A stretch of DNA of 64,000 nt from Angomonas deanei. Taxonomy: Eukaryota > Euglenozoa > Kinetoplastea > Trypanosomatida > Trypanosomatidae. The notes under the pieces were generated by a model, which was not told the DNA's origin, made no database searches, and worked only from the letters and a program-made list of their open reading frames with translations. The DNA lies in the NCBI GenBank assembly GCA_903995115.1, contig LR877146.1, positions 806,001 through 870,000 on the forward strand. The letters are read 5' to 3'. Below, piece after piece: positions 51,132 through 61,700 of the stretch. The first letter of the stretch is position 1; the number at the start of each line of letters is the position of its first letter. The translations under genes and the position numbers were made by a program.

Positions 51132-51941
51132 ATGTCCCACACCGATTCGTTAAGTGGCTCGTTCGCGTCCACCAGCGAGACCTCGCTGCCGGAGAAGGAA
51201 CCGACGGAGGTGGTGCCGCCGGTAATGATAGTGCCGGTGAGCGCCCCGGTGGAAACCACCCTCCCTCTGTCTGCCACAGATGTGGAGGGATGCCTAAGTG
51301 AGATTGGCTGTACACCCGCCTACACCCGCGCCACACTTTTGGCGTTCAACGCAGTTGCCCTGGTGCTCGCCGTCCTCAGCGTCGTCGCTCCTTTTTCTAT
51401 TTTAGAAAAGGAAGGCGTTACAACCCTTTGTCCACAGGATGGGCTCCACCGGAGCTGCTCCTGGCGGTCGATGCTGGATTCTCGTCAGTATCAACACGTC
51501 TATGCGTTGAAAAGTGGGTTGACCACGTTCGCTTTCATCGGTGCTATTCTCATGGAGTTTAGTTTCCTCGTTTTCGTCCCTGCGCTGGTGCTGTCTGCCG
51601 TCTTTTTATATTTGAACCGTGTCCACTCGAGGCAGGAGCAGCAGGATACAGCGAATGAAACTCTCTCAACCGAGGATCGGCGTTATCGTGCGCTGACACG
51701 TGTTTACTACGACGTGATCACCATCAAGGCCCTCTTCGCCACAACGCTGGTGTCTTGCGTCTGCTCCTTTGCCACTACGGTGTTGTACTTTATACAATTG
51801 AGCAAGGACGAGGGAGTGACCGTGGCGGTAGGCCCCATGATGGCCCTCATGTCCACCGTGTTGTACCTCGCCGCCCTCCTCCTGATACCAGTATGTAAAG
51901 TAGCGCACCACGACTGTTTTGATGAGTTGTTCAAGGAGTAA
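51132..51941 (+). CDS. AL18: divergent amastin-like four-helix protein
   Basis: Predicted 269 aa. The N-terminal region has EVVPPVMIVPVSAPVE instead of the usual motif. Helix 1 LLAFNAVALVLAVLSVVAPF; loop CPQDGLHRSC (C-x8-C) then SWRSMLDSRQYQHVYAL. Helix 2 FSFLVFVPALVLSAVFLY. Inner loop HSRQEQQDTANETLSTEDRR and YYDVITIKALFATTL. Helix 4 VGPMMALMSTVLYLAALLL. It ends FDELFKE without a Cys tail. A bridge between the AL1-16 type and the AL19-22 type at its side of the array. Confidence 0.6.
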   Translation: MSHTDSLSGSFASTSETSLPEKEPTEVVPPVMIVPVSAPVETTLPLSATDVEGCLSEIGCTPAYTRATLLAFNAVALVLAVLSVVAPFSILEKEGVTTLCPQDGLHRSCSWRSMLDSRQYQHVYALKSGLTTFAFIGAILMEFSFLVFVPALVLSAVFLYLNRVHSRQEQQDTANETLSTEDRRYRALTRVYYDVITIKALFATTLVSCVCSFATTVLYFIQLSKDEGVTVAVGPMMALMSTVLYLAALLLIPVCKVAHHDCFDELFKE

Positions 51942-52437
51942 AGAAAGTTTGTAATGGTTGTGGCCGGTTTTTGTTTTTTTTATTGAAACAATGCCGCCAG
52001 TACTGAACAACCTCTTTTTTTAACTTAACAATGAATGGTGTGTACCGCCTTTCGTTTTTATTTTTCCATTAACTTTTGGCAAGGTTATCCCCTTGACGGT
52101 TTTTTCCCTTTTTTTTTGTATATACTTTTTGCCGGAAACCTTAAACATCGGGGCCCCTCACCAGTTTTTCCTTTTTATACTTATTTCCGCGAGTGATTAT
52201 TACTATTATAACTACTAGTGTTTTTAGAATTGAATAACTTGTGATACTGCTTGGTTCGTCTGCTCCCGAAGACGTCGGCCGCTTCATGGCTCCACAACCC
52301 CTACTTTCCTTCTTTTTTGTTTTCATTGAATACTAACTTTGATTAGGTTCTATCGTTACAACGTTATTTTTCCATCTCGTAAAGCGCCTTCACTCAATTA
52401 TTATTCCTTTTTAACAATAAAAAAAAAGTATATTTTC
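51942..52437. other. Spacer AL18-AL19
   Basis: T-rich. The last ~100 bases (TTAGGTTCTATCGTTACAAC, then CATCTCGTAAAGCG) recur before AL22 and partly before AL20 and AL21, so they are a conserved leader region of this subfamily. Confidence 0.55.
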
Positions 52438-53322
52438 ATGAAGAAGGACAGCCCTAGAAAGGAAGACTCCAAGGCCGCCCCAGTCCCGGCCGGTATGCCG
52501 TTACAGCAGATCACCCTGGAGGACGGCACCGTGGCCTACGTGCCCGTGTCTGCCGCCTCAGACGATACTGCACGTGAGGCACAGCTGCACGACAGAGCCT
52601 CCTCGGAACCTTTTAATGACCCCAACGAAGCCCCAGGTGTTCTGTTTTACTACAACAGTGGACGGCCGATGGACAGCTGCCGTGTTGCCTCTCGTGTGAT
52701 AGTGCTGGTGGCCTCCATTATTGGTTTCGTGCTCTCCATCGTGGCTATCGCGGTTCCCATCTACAAGGGGAGGGGGTGCTACAGAAAGGACGACGACTAC
52801 TATGATTACGACAATGGCAACCGCTACAGCAGCGATGACAACGTCTCCCCTTGGAACATTTACTGCGGTTACAGCTTTTCTGGAGCCATGCTGATCGTCA
52901 TTGGTCTTTTTCTGGTGGTTACCGCCGTGGTGCTGGCCTGCATCTTTCTCTACACCGGTGTGCACTACCCCCGACAGGAGAGGGCCGACCGTCAGAACAC
53001 AAAGCTCACCGCGGAGAGTCGTCACCTCAACGCAATGAAGCGTATCTTCTACGATGTCCACATCACCCGCGCCCTCTTCTCGGTGCTGCTGGTGGATGCG
53101 ATCCTTTTGCTGGTTGGTATGATTCTTTTTTTTGCCCAGACATTTGCTGAAGGCAAGGCAGACACGGTCATCAGTGCGCCTATCGCACTCGTTGCCTTTC
53201 TGTGTGTGTTGGCCGCGACGGTGATCACTCCCATCTTCCGTGCCACGGGTAGCTCCCTCCACTTTCCCTCTGAGACCAAAGACGAGTTTGCCAGCGGTGG
53301 CTGCTGCTACTATTGCTGCTAG
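52438..53322 (+). CDS. AL19: amastin-like four-helix protein (KKDS subfamily)
   Basis: Predicted 294 aa from ATG 52438 (MKKDSPRKEDSKAAPVPAG). The frame is open further upstream but only from a TTG, and the paralogues begin at the equivalent ATG. QQITLEDGTVAYVPVSAA is the counterpart of VLPDGRTAYVPV. Then VLFYYNSGRP, helix 1 (FVLSIVAIAVPIY), and an Asp/Tyr-rich outer loop between GCYRKDDDYYDYDNGNRYSS and WNIYCGYSF. Helices 2-4 follow, with HYPRQERADRQNTKLTAESR and IFYDVHITRALFSVLL. The tail SSLHFPSETKDEFASGGCCY ends CC. The two loop Cys are far apart. Confidence 0.66.
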   Translation: MKKDSPRKEDSKAAPVPAGMPLQQITLEDGTVAYVPVSAASDDTAREAQLHDRASSEPFNDPNEAPGVLFYYNSGRPMDSCRVASRVIVLVASIIGFVLSIVAIAVPIYKGRGCYRKDDDYYDYDNGNRYSSDDNVSPWNIYCGYSFSGAMLIVIGLFLVVTAVVLACIFLYTGVHYPRQERADRQNTKLTAESRHLNAMKRIFYDVHITRALFSVLLVDAILLLVGMILFFAQTFAEGKADTVISAPIALVAFLCVLAATVITPIFRATGSSLHFPSETKDEFASGGCCYYCC

Positions 53323-53827
53323 TCAGCGGGAGGCAAAGGAGAAAACCGAACGTGAATTTTCGTTGTAATTGATTTTTTTAATTATTTCTGTGTGACAGAT
53401 TTCCCTCACCCCCCTATGGATCGCAATTCTTCGAAGCGACTCTTTCTTTTTATATGTTCTATTTTACTGCACATCCTTTTTCTTTGTTTTTTGATAAACC
53501 CAGAGCAGTGCCTCACTTTCTATGAAATGGTGAAAACAATAAAAAAGTGCTTTTTTTTCGTGCGTTTATTGTGGGAAACACGCGTAGATGTATTTTGTTT
53601 TTTTCATGTTCCATTAGTTTTATGCACATTTCTTCCCCTTGCATTACGAAATAAGTTGTTTATTGTTTTCATACTTGTTATGTGCGGAGATTCATTTTCT
53701 TTCGTTGTGTGGTGTCTTCTGTCTTCGTGATCGTTTTCTCTCTCCTTTGTTTTCTTTTGACCACTTGGATTAGGTTTACAACGTTTTTTTTCCGTCTCGT
53801 AAACCATCTTATTTTCGATTGTTATAA
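53323..53827. other. Spacer AL19-AL20
   Basis: Contains subfamily spacer blocks: ACTGCACATCC at 53467, ATAAACCCAGAGCAGTG, GAAACACGCGTAGATGTATT and TATGCACATTTC at 53621. These repeat in the next spacers. Confidence 0.6.
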
Positions 53828-54739
53828 ATGCTAGCTCCCATGACGAAGGACAGCCTTAAAAAGGAAGACTCCAAGGCCGCCCCGGTCCCGGCTGGTATGC
53901 CGTTACAGCAGATCACCCTGGAGGACGGTACGGTGGCCTACGTGCCCGTGTCTGCTGCCGAGGCCGATACTCCACGTGAAGCACAACTACACGACAGACG
54001 CTCCACGGAACCTTTTAATGACCCCAACGACGCCCCAGGCGTGTTGTTTTACTACGACAATGAGCGGCCGACGAACAGCTGCCGTGTTGCCTCTCGCTCA
54101 GTGGTGCTGGTTTGCTCCATTATTGGTTTCGTGCTCGCCATCGTGGCCATTGCGGTTCCCATCTACAAGGGTAGCAGCTGCTACGACAAGGACGACGACT
54201 ACTACTATGACTACGACACTGGCTACAGCTACCCCTACCGCTCCAGCGGAAGTCGCAGTATTTCTCCTTGGAACATTTACTGCAGTTACAGCTTTTCTGG
54301 AGCTATTCTGATTGTCATTGGTCTTTTTCTGGTCGTTACCGCCGTGGTGCTGGCCTGCATCTTTCTCTACGTTGGTGTGCACTACCCCCGACAGGAGCGG
54401 GCCGACCGTCAGAACACAAAGCTCACCGCGGAGAGTCGTCACCTCAACGCGATGAAGCGTATCTTCTACGATGTACACATCACCCGCGCCCTCTTCTCGG
54501 TGCTGCTGGTGGATGCGGTCTTTTTGCTGGTGAGCACGATTCTCTTCTTTATCGAAACCTTTGCCGAAGGCAATGCAGACACGGTGATCAGCGCGCCTAT
54601 CGTACTGGTGGCGTTTCTGTGTGTGTTGGCCGCGACGGTGATGACTCCCATCTTCCGTGCCACTGGCAGCTCCCTCCACTTTCCCTCGGAGACCAAAGGC
54701 GAGTTTGCCAGCGGTGGTTGCTGCTACTATTGCTGCTAG
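53828..54739 (+). CDS. AL20: amastin-like four-helix protein (KKDS subfamily)
   Basis: Predicted 303 aa from ATG 53828 (MLAPMTKDSLKKED); a second in-frame ATG at 53840 aligns with the AL22 start and may be the true one. QQITLEDGTVAYVPVSAA, VLFYYDNERPTNSC, helix 1. Its loop is the longest of the subfamily, CYDKDDDYYYDYDTGYSYPY then RSSGSRSISPWNIYCSYSF. From HYPRQERADRQNTKL to the stop it is nearly identical to AL19 and AL22. Confidence 0.65.
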   Translation: MLAPMTKDSLKKEDSKAAPVPAGMPLQQITLEDGTVAYVPVSAAEADTPREAQLHDRRSTEPFNDPNDAPGVLFYYDNERPTNSCRVASRSVVLVCSIIGFVLAIVAIAVPIYKGSSCYDKDDDYYYDYDTGYSYPYRSSGSRSISPWNIYCSYSFSGAILIVIGLFLVVTAVVLACIFLYVGVHYPRQERADRQNTKLTAESRHLNAMKRIFYDVHITRALFSVLLVDAVFLLVSTILFFIETFAEGNADTVISAPIVLVAFLCVLAATVMTPIFRATGSSLHFPSETKGEFASGGCCYYCC

Positions 54740-55230
54740 CCACTGTGAGTGACAACCGAACGAGAATTATCGTTGTAATTTTTTTTCCCCCTTTCTGTGT
54801 AACAGAATTCCCCTCACCCCCCCCTACGGATCGCCACTCTTCGAAGCGTCTCTTTTTTTTAGTTTCTATTTTACTGCACATCCTTTTTTTTTTTTTTTTT
54901 TGATAAACCCAGAGCAGTGTCTCACTTTATATGAAAGATGAAAACAATAATTAAAAAAAAGGTTTTTTTTTTTTTGCGTGTTTCTTGTGGGAAACTCGCG
55001 TAGATGTATTTTGTTTTTTCCATGTTCCATTAGTTTTATGCACATTTTTTCCTCTTGCATTATGAAATAAGTTGTTTTCTTACTTGTTATGTGCGGAGAT
55101 TCATTTCCCTTCGTTACGTGGTGACTTCGTTCAGTAATCGGTTTCTCTCTTCTTACTTTTGGTGACCACTTCGATAAGGTTTACAACGCGTTTCCCTTCT
55201 GGTAAAGCGTCTTATTTTCTATTGTTATAA
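54740..55230. other. Spacer AL20-AL21
   Basis: Second copy of the subfamily spacer (TGCACATCC at 54875, ATAAACCCAGAGCAGTG, AACTCGCGTAGATGTATT, TATGCACATTT at 55038). Confidence 0.6.
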
Positions 55231-56133
55231 ATGCAAGTTCCCATGAAGAAGGACAGTCCTAGAAAGGAAGACTGCAAAGCCGCTCCGGTCCCGGTTGGTA
55301 TGCCGTTACAGCAGATCACCCTCGAGGACGGTACGGTGGCCTACGTGCCCGTGTCTGCCGCAGCGGACGATACCCCACGTGAGGCACAACTACACGACAG
55401 AGCCTCTTCGGAACCTTTCAATGACCCCAGCGACGTGCCAGGTGTGTTGTTTTACTACAGCAGTGGACGGCCGACGGACAGCTGCCGTCTCGCCTCTCGC
55501 TCAGTGGTGCTGATATGCCTCATCATTAGCTTAGCGCTCGCCATTGTGTCTATGGTGGTCCCCATCTACAAGGGGAATGGCTGCAGTCGCTCCGCCAACG
55601 ATGACTACACCTATGATTATCCCGGCGGCGTTACCTACCGAAAAAGTGATACGGTGTATCCCGTGAACATTTATTGTATGTATAGTTTTACGGGGTGGAT
55701 GTTGATGGTGATCGGCTGTGTCTGTGCCGTACCCGCCCTGGTGCTGGCCTGCATCTCCCTGTACACTGGTGTGCACTACCCCCGACAGGAACGGGCTGAT
55801 CGTCAGAACACAAAGCTCACCGCGGAGAGTCGTCACCTCAACGCGATGAAGCGTATCTTCTACGATGTACACATCACCCGCGCCCTCTTCTCAGTGCTGC
55901 TGGTGGACGCGGTCTTTCTCTTTATTGGAACCATCATGTACTTTGTCGAGACGTACGACGCCAGGGCGCTGGACCAGGTCATCAGTGCGCCTATCGTACT
56001 GGTGGCGTTTCTGTGTGTGTTGGCCGCGACGGTGATGACTCCCATCTTCCGTGCCACTGGCAGCTCCCTCCACTTTCCCTCGGAGACCAAGGACGAGTTT
56101 GCCAGCGGTAGTTGCTGCTACTACTGCTGCTAG
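55231..56133 (+). CDS. AL21: amastin-like four-helix protein (KKDS subfamily)
   Basis: Predicted 300 aa from ATG 55231 (MQVPMKKDSPRKED), with a second ATG at 55243 matching the AL19 start. QQITLEDGTVAYVPVSAA, VLFYYSSGRPTDSC. Helix 1 is diverged (LIISLALAIVSMVVPIY). The loop reads GCSRSANDDYTYDYPGGVTY then VYPVNIYCMYSFTG. Helix 3 has LFIGTIMYFVETYDARALDQ, unlike AL20 and AL22. The tail SETKDEFASGSCCY ends CC. The most different member of the four. Confidence 0.65.
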   Translation: MQVPMKKDSPRKEDCKAAPVPVGMPLQQITLEDGTVAYVPVSAAADDTPREAQLHDRASSEPFNDPSDVPGVLFYYSSGRPTDSCRLASRSVVLICLIISLALAIVSMVVPIYKGNGCSRSANDDYTYDYPGGVTYRKSDTVYPVNIYCMYSFTGWMLMVIGCVCAVPALVLACISLYTGVHYPRQERADRQNTKLTAESRHLNAMKRIFYDVHITRALFSVLLVDAVFLFIGTIMYFVETYDARALDQVISAPIVLVAFLCVLAATVMTPIFRATGSSLHFPSETKDEFASGSCCYYCC

Positions 56134-56235
56134 TCAGCGAGAGGCGAAGGAGAAAACCGAACGAGAATTATCGTTGTAATTTTTTTGTTTCTTTTTTATT
56201 CCCACCCTTCTATGGATCCCGACTCCTCGGAGCTA

Positions 56236-56268
<33 letters not shown>

Positions 56269-56903
56269 TTTCCATTTTACTGCACATTCTTTTTTTGATG
56301 AACCCAGAGCAATCTCACTTTATATGAAACGATGAGAAAAGTAGGAAAAGATGTTTTTTTTTCTTTCATTTTTCTTTCTTCGACCTTTGTTAATCTGTCT
56401 GGGTAGGATTCCTGTCCTGAAAAGAAGAATGAAAAAGAGGGTAAACGTAATAACAGCAAAGGAAGCGAACGCGTGTAAAAGTATCATTTTATAGTTATGT
56501 CCACCGACGAGGAAAAAAAAAAAAGTAAAGCTGGCCTAACTTTTACCGTTTCTATTTTGCTGATATATTTATAAAAGAGTATATAGTATTATTATTGTTT
56601 ACGTCTCGTCGGTGACACTAGTACATGTATCTATGTTTTCTGTATTCGTTTTTTTTTTTTTCATGCACATTTGTTTTTTATTTGTAATGCTTCCATAGTG
56701 AGGAAGAAGTTTTTTTTTTTCCTTTCACACTTTTTAATATCTCGATGTTTTTTTTTTTCTTTTGTGTACCGTCACCTATTTTGGCATTAGTCTTCGTTTC
56801 TCTCCTCCCATTAAGTTCTATCGTTACAACGGTATTTTTCCATCTCGTAAAGCGTCTTCATTCAGTTATTATCTTTTTTACAATATAAAAAAAGTATATT
56901 TCC
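56134..56903. other. Spacer AL21-AL22
   Basis: About 770 bases. A (TA)n run at 56242-56267, TGCACATTC at 56281, TGCACATTTG at 56664, and the leader TTAAGTTCTATCGTTACAAC with CATCTCGTAAAGCG before AL22. No gene seen. Confidence 0.6.
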
Positions 56904-57767
56904 ATGACGAAGGACAGCCCTAGAAAGGAAGAAACCGAAGCCGCCCCGGTCCCGGCTGGTATGCCGTTACAGCAGATCACCCTGGAGGACGGTACGGTGG
57001 CCTACGTGCCCGTGTCTGCCGCCTCGGACGATACCCCACGCGATGCACAACTACACGACAGACGGTCCTCAGAACCTTTTAATGACCCCAACGACGTGTC
57101 AGGTGTTCTGTTTTATTACAACAGTGGACGACCGACGGACAGCTGCCGTCTCGCCTCCCGTGTGATAGTGCTGGTGGCCTCCATTATTGGTTTCGTGCTC
57201 GCCATCGTGGCCATCGCGGTTCCCCTGTACAAGGGGACCAGCTGCTACGTCGATGTCTACTACTATGACTACGACACTGGCTACAGTATTTCTCCTTGGA
57301 ACATTTACTGCAGTTACAGTCTGTCTGGAGCCATCCTCATGTCCGTCGGCCTTGGCTGTGTCGTCACCGCTGTGGTGTTGGCTTCCATCTCTATTTACAC
57401 CGGTGTGCACTACCCCCGACAGGAGCGGGCCGACCGTCAGAACACAAAACTCACCGCGGAGAGTCGTCACCTCAACGCGATGAAGCGTATCTTCTACGAT
57501 GTCCACATCACCCGCGCCCTCTTCTCGGTGCTGCTGGTGGACGCGGTCTTTTTGCTGGTGAGCACGATTCTCTTCTTTATCGAAACCTTTGCCGAAGGCA
57601 ATGCAGACATGGTCATCAGTGCGCCTATCGTACTGGTGGCGTTTCTGTGTGTGTTGGCCGCGACGGTGATGACTCCCATCTTCCGTGCCACTGGCAGCTC
57701 CCTCCATTTTCCCTCGGAGACCAAAGGCGAGTTTGCCAGCGGTGGTTGCTGCTACTATTGCTGCTAG
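56904..57767 (+). CDS. AL22: amastin-like four-helix protein (KKDS subfamily)
   Basis: Predicted 287 aa. MTKDSPRKEETEAAPVPAG, QQITLEDGTVAYVPVSAA, VLFYYNSGRPTDSC, helix 1 FVLAIVAIAVPLY. The loop is short: CYVDVYYYDYDTGYSISPWN then IYCSYSLSG. Helix 2 reads AILMSVGLGCVVTAVVLASI. The C-terminal half is almost identical to AL20. Last member of the array. Confidence 0.66.
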   Translation: MTKDSPRKEETEAAPVPAGMPLQQITLEDGTVAYVPVSAASDDTPRDAQLHDRRSSEPFNDPNDVSGVLFYYNSGRPTDSCRLASRVIVLVASIIGFVLAIVAIAVPLYKGTSCYVDVYYYDYDTGYSISPWNIYCSYSLSGAILMSVGLGCVVTAVVLASISIYTGVHYPRQERADRQNTKLTAESRHLNAMKRIFYDVHITRALFSVLLVDAVFLLVSTILFFIETFAEGNADMVISAPIVLVAFLCVLAATVMTPIFRATGSSLHFPSETKGEFASGGCCYYCC

Positions 57768-58793
57768 TCAGCGAGAGGCGAAGGAGAAAACCGAACGAGA
57801 ATTATCGTTGTAATTGTTTTTTTTTTATTATTATTATTGCTGTGTGACAGAATTCCCCTCACCCCCCCTCGGATTTGTGGTTCTCTGAAGCCAATCTGTT
57901 TTTTTTTTTTTTTAATTTTGTATTTTCTATTTTACTGCACATTAACTTTCTTCTTTGTGTACAGAACACAATGATCGGATCGTCGCATTTTTTTTTTTTC
58001 GGGTTGCTTTTTTTGAGTAGTCCCAGAGGAGTGTCTCATACCATAGTAAAGATGAAAACAAAAAACAGAAAGAAACGTTTTTTTGTTTTTCGGTTTCTGT
58101 TTTCTGATTGTCGGAAACACGTTCGAGCCTCGTAATTATAAATGTGTAGTAGTACTATACAAGAAGAAGAAAAAAGTTAATAATAATAAAAAAGGAGACT
58201 AAACATCGTCGCACAAGAAACAAGGGAGTATATATATAAAAAAAAAACGTATCGATACAGGGTGAAGAATATCGTCAAAACGATCCACCTGTCGGTAATT
58301 ATTTTTTATTTACTCCGTTGTCGGATTTGGAAGAAGATGGTGTTAGGTGTGTTTGTTGTCTCGCATGTTTTTTTTTTTCTTTTTATATTCCATTGAGTTT
58401 ATGCACATTTCCTTTTTTTTTTTTTTGAGTGAATTTTTTACTATTAATTCAATATTGTTTGAAGTTTTTACTGACTTTTTGTGCTGTCGTTTTATTTTCA
58501 TTTCAATAAACGTTTCTCTCTTTGTTTCTTTTTTAAGAGTTCTAATTCACCTGTTTTTTTAGTTTTTTTTTTTTTTTTTTACAGTTCATAGTTTTTCCCC
58601 ATCAATAAAGTCTAAGACAAAACAAGTTATCGTGCTTCCTTTTGTGAATTGCTTTTTTTTCTTTTTCTCACAAGTTTCGTTTTAGTTCGTAGTCGGAGCC
58701 AAAAAGTGTATATATTCTTGGCAGCGACGACGTTGAAAACGGTTGGCAAATAGTAAAAAAAAAAAAAGGAAACGAATCAAAATCATAACGTAA
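57768..58793. other. Long T-rich region at the array end
   Basis: About 1 kb. First 250 bases resemble the KKDS-subfamily spacers (ACTGCACATTA at 57935). Another TGCACATTTCC lies at 58402. Then A/T runs up to ATG 58794. No gene or RNA recognised. Confidence 0.55.
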
Positions 58794-61700
58794 ATGGGTC
58801 TTATACCTTCACGAGAGAGCTGTCAGGACGGGACGGCGGAGCTACCGTTCATTAGCAGAGCAGCGATGGACTACACCTACGACGGGGAGGACGACACCAA
58901 CCCCTCCCTCTTCAAGCGAGGGAAGAACGACGAGGTGTACTACTACGAGTACCGCGTCGTCCCCCTCACCCGCGGCATCTTTCCCTCCGAGGACTCTGTG
59001 CTGTTCCGGCAGCTGTGGCAGGCACGGCGGCGGCAGAACCCACGGTATCACTTCCAGCTGCAGGACACGTGGTCCCCAGGGGCCTTGCTCGACCCGGCCG
59101 CCTTCTTCTACGACCGGGAAGAGTTGCTGCTCAAGTCGAAGCTAGATATCTTAGAGGGGAGCCGCACCGGGAAGAATGGGACGACGGAGGGTCCCATCAC
59201 CGAGGAGCAGTACCAGGAACTGAAGAAGACGCTGTCGGATCGACTGGAGGAGGTGCGGCAGAAGACGGCGGAGGTCCCGTACAACAGTCCCTCCGCCTTT
59301 TATGATTTACTGGTGAACCGTACGGAGGAGAATGTGCTCTTTGACACCAACGCGGACCTCTCTGCGTACGCAAAAGAGCTGAAAGAGGGGGACGGCGAGG
59401 CCAAGCCGGTGCGACCCGTCCCCGCGGCGGTCGTCCTCGTCCGAGTGAAGATGTCTGGTGAGGAGTACAACAAGATACACTTTGCGGCTAGTACGCAGCG
59501 GCATCACCCCAACAAGGGCAACTCACAGCCCCCGACGGTGCGCAAGAAGCGACAGGCACTGCTCCAGGAGCTGCGCCCACTACGGGTGACGGTGCAGGAT
59601 GTGCAGACCGCCAGCGAGAAGGTGAAGGAGGAGGCAGCGGGATGGCTGAAGCTACAGCTGTCGCAGGAGACCAAGTACACCACCGAGGCGGAGCTGCGCG
59701 TGGTGGGCATGTTCGGCCTCATGTCTGTCGCGGAAGTACTAGCGGGGAGTTTGTTCCTGCCCGGGGAGCCGTCGGCCAGCCTGGCGGCGGAGCGAGCGGC
59801 ACTGTTGGCCAGGGCGGAGCCCCACGGCCTACCGTCCGACACGCTCATTCCCGTCACCTTCTTTGAAAAGTCGGTTGGGGATAAGGAAATGTGTCACACC
59901 TTTTTCGCCCTCCTCCGTGCGTACGCCCGCTCCCTCAAAATGTTACTATGCCCAGAGGCCCCGGTGCAGGAGGACCAGGGCGGCGCGGCGGAGCAGCCGG
60001 ACCCCCCGCACGCCCCGTGGCAGCAATGGACGGAGCGCCTCGCCAAGAGTGGCGCACGGTGGTCCCTCGGCATCCCAGTCCGTCTCTCCAACATCCCTCT
60101 CACGCAGCTCTGTCGGCAGATACGTCTGCTCCTCGAGGAGCTACACCCTGTGTACCCCAAGGGGAAGTGTCTGTCGGACTTCCAGGACTCGCAGCGGGTA
60201 CGGAACATGGCCACCCTCGAGGCGAAGCGCCGGGAGAAGGAGAAGGGGTCCGCCCCCGCCTCCCCTCACGCGCCGCCCGTCCCACCGCCAAGGAAGGAGA
60301 CTCCTCCCCCGAAAGGGAAACCCGTGCTGAACGCGGAGGCGATCACCGCCGGTGGTGGCACCTACAAGAATGCCCCTCAGTCGCTGGTGCCCGCCGACAA
60401 TGGACTACTCTGCTACGGCGACCAAGGGCTCGTGGTGCTGTACGTGCACAGCGACGTCGTCAGCCGGGCCTTGTGCCAGGTGGCCTACATGCCCCTGTCC
60501 AACTCAGTCGAGGCCCTCGGCGTGACCCTCACCGCCTCTGCGCCCCCAGCGCTTACGTACCGCGGGGAGGTGCGCCTGCCGGAGGAGGGGGCGACCACCC
60601 CCATCCGCAGCGGCTGGATGTCAACGGAGGAGAAGATGGTGGAAGACTTCTACACCACCGCGCTCCGCCTCAAGGAGGAGCCCAACTTTCCAGTGGTCCG
60701 CCTTGTCGACGGGAAGGCGGTGCCGCGGGTGCCGAACGTGATGGCGGTAGACCTGCCCCCCAGCCAGCTCGGTGTGGTGCAGCGGCCGCTCGCGGAGCAG
60801 CAGAGAGGTAACTTATTGCCGCTCTGCACGGCGACGACGTTGGCCAAGATGGCGGAGGAAGTCTTCGGGGTAGGGGAGGAGTGGCACGGCCGCACGTTGC
60901 AACAACTCGTCGACGCCGTCGCCAGCAGTCGGTGCCGGGGGGACCAGACCCCCGATAGTGTGTTAGGCTTCAGCCCCCTCGCGAAGCGGCAGCGGCAGCA
61001 GGAGCGACAGGAGGGAGAGGCCCCAGCCCCCGACACGACCGCCACCGAGGTGATGGTGCAGCTGACCAATGAGCCTGCGAGGGTACTGCGGCGAGGCGAC
61101 CTCATCCGGTTCTGCCCCACGGCAGACGGCGACGGTAGTGTCAGCGGGTATTGGTACGTGGACGACGCCCTCCACGCCGAGGATGTGATTCTCTCCTGGA
61201 TGCGAAAGGTCGGTGGTCGCGCCCGTGAGACGCGGGTGTCGGAGATTAAGTGGGTCCGCTACGACGACAATGGGGAGGACCCCATGAAAGGATTTCTGAA
61301 AGAGCTGCAACCCGAGGCGACCGCGGAGGAGCTGGAGAATGAGAGCGCCGTGTACAACATTGCGAGGGTGGAGCGGTTCCGCCAGTGGCGCTTCACCTCC
61401 GACGGTTACATTTACTTCCACGGCGTCACCGTCCGTCTGCCTGGCCTCTTTTCCTACTACAACCAAGGCGGGGAGCCGGGCCGGCGGGACTCCAGCACGA
61501 GTGTCACGCACATCAAGACCAACACCATTAGCAAACTGAACAATCAGGCAGCGGCGGGACGGGAGTCCAGCCCCATCAAGGTGGAGCGCGTTGTGGCCCG
61601 CACGTCCGACTTGCCCCCGGCGACGAGTCACCACCTCTACCGGGCGACACACGCCGCCTCGGGGGTACTCTACGGGAATGAAATATCCAGCGAGTCTGGG

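Noticed and set aside
52558-57707. Antisense frames of ~110-234 residues repeated opposite AL19-AL22
   Set aside because: They recur because the sense genes are duplicated; composition (His/Asp/Val) fits a shadow of the conserved sense strand, and all other genes are on the + strand.
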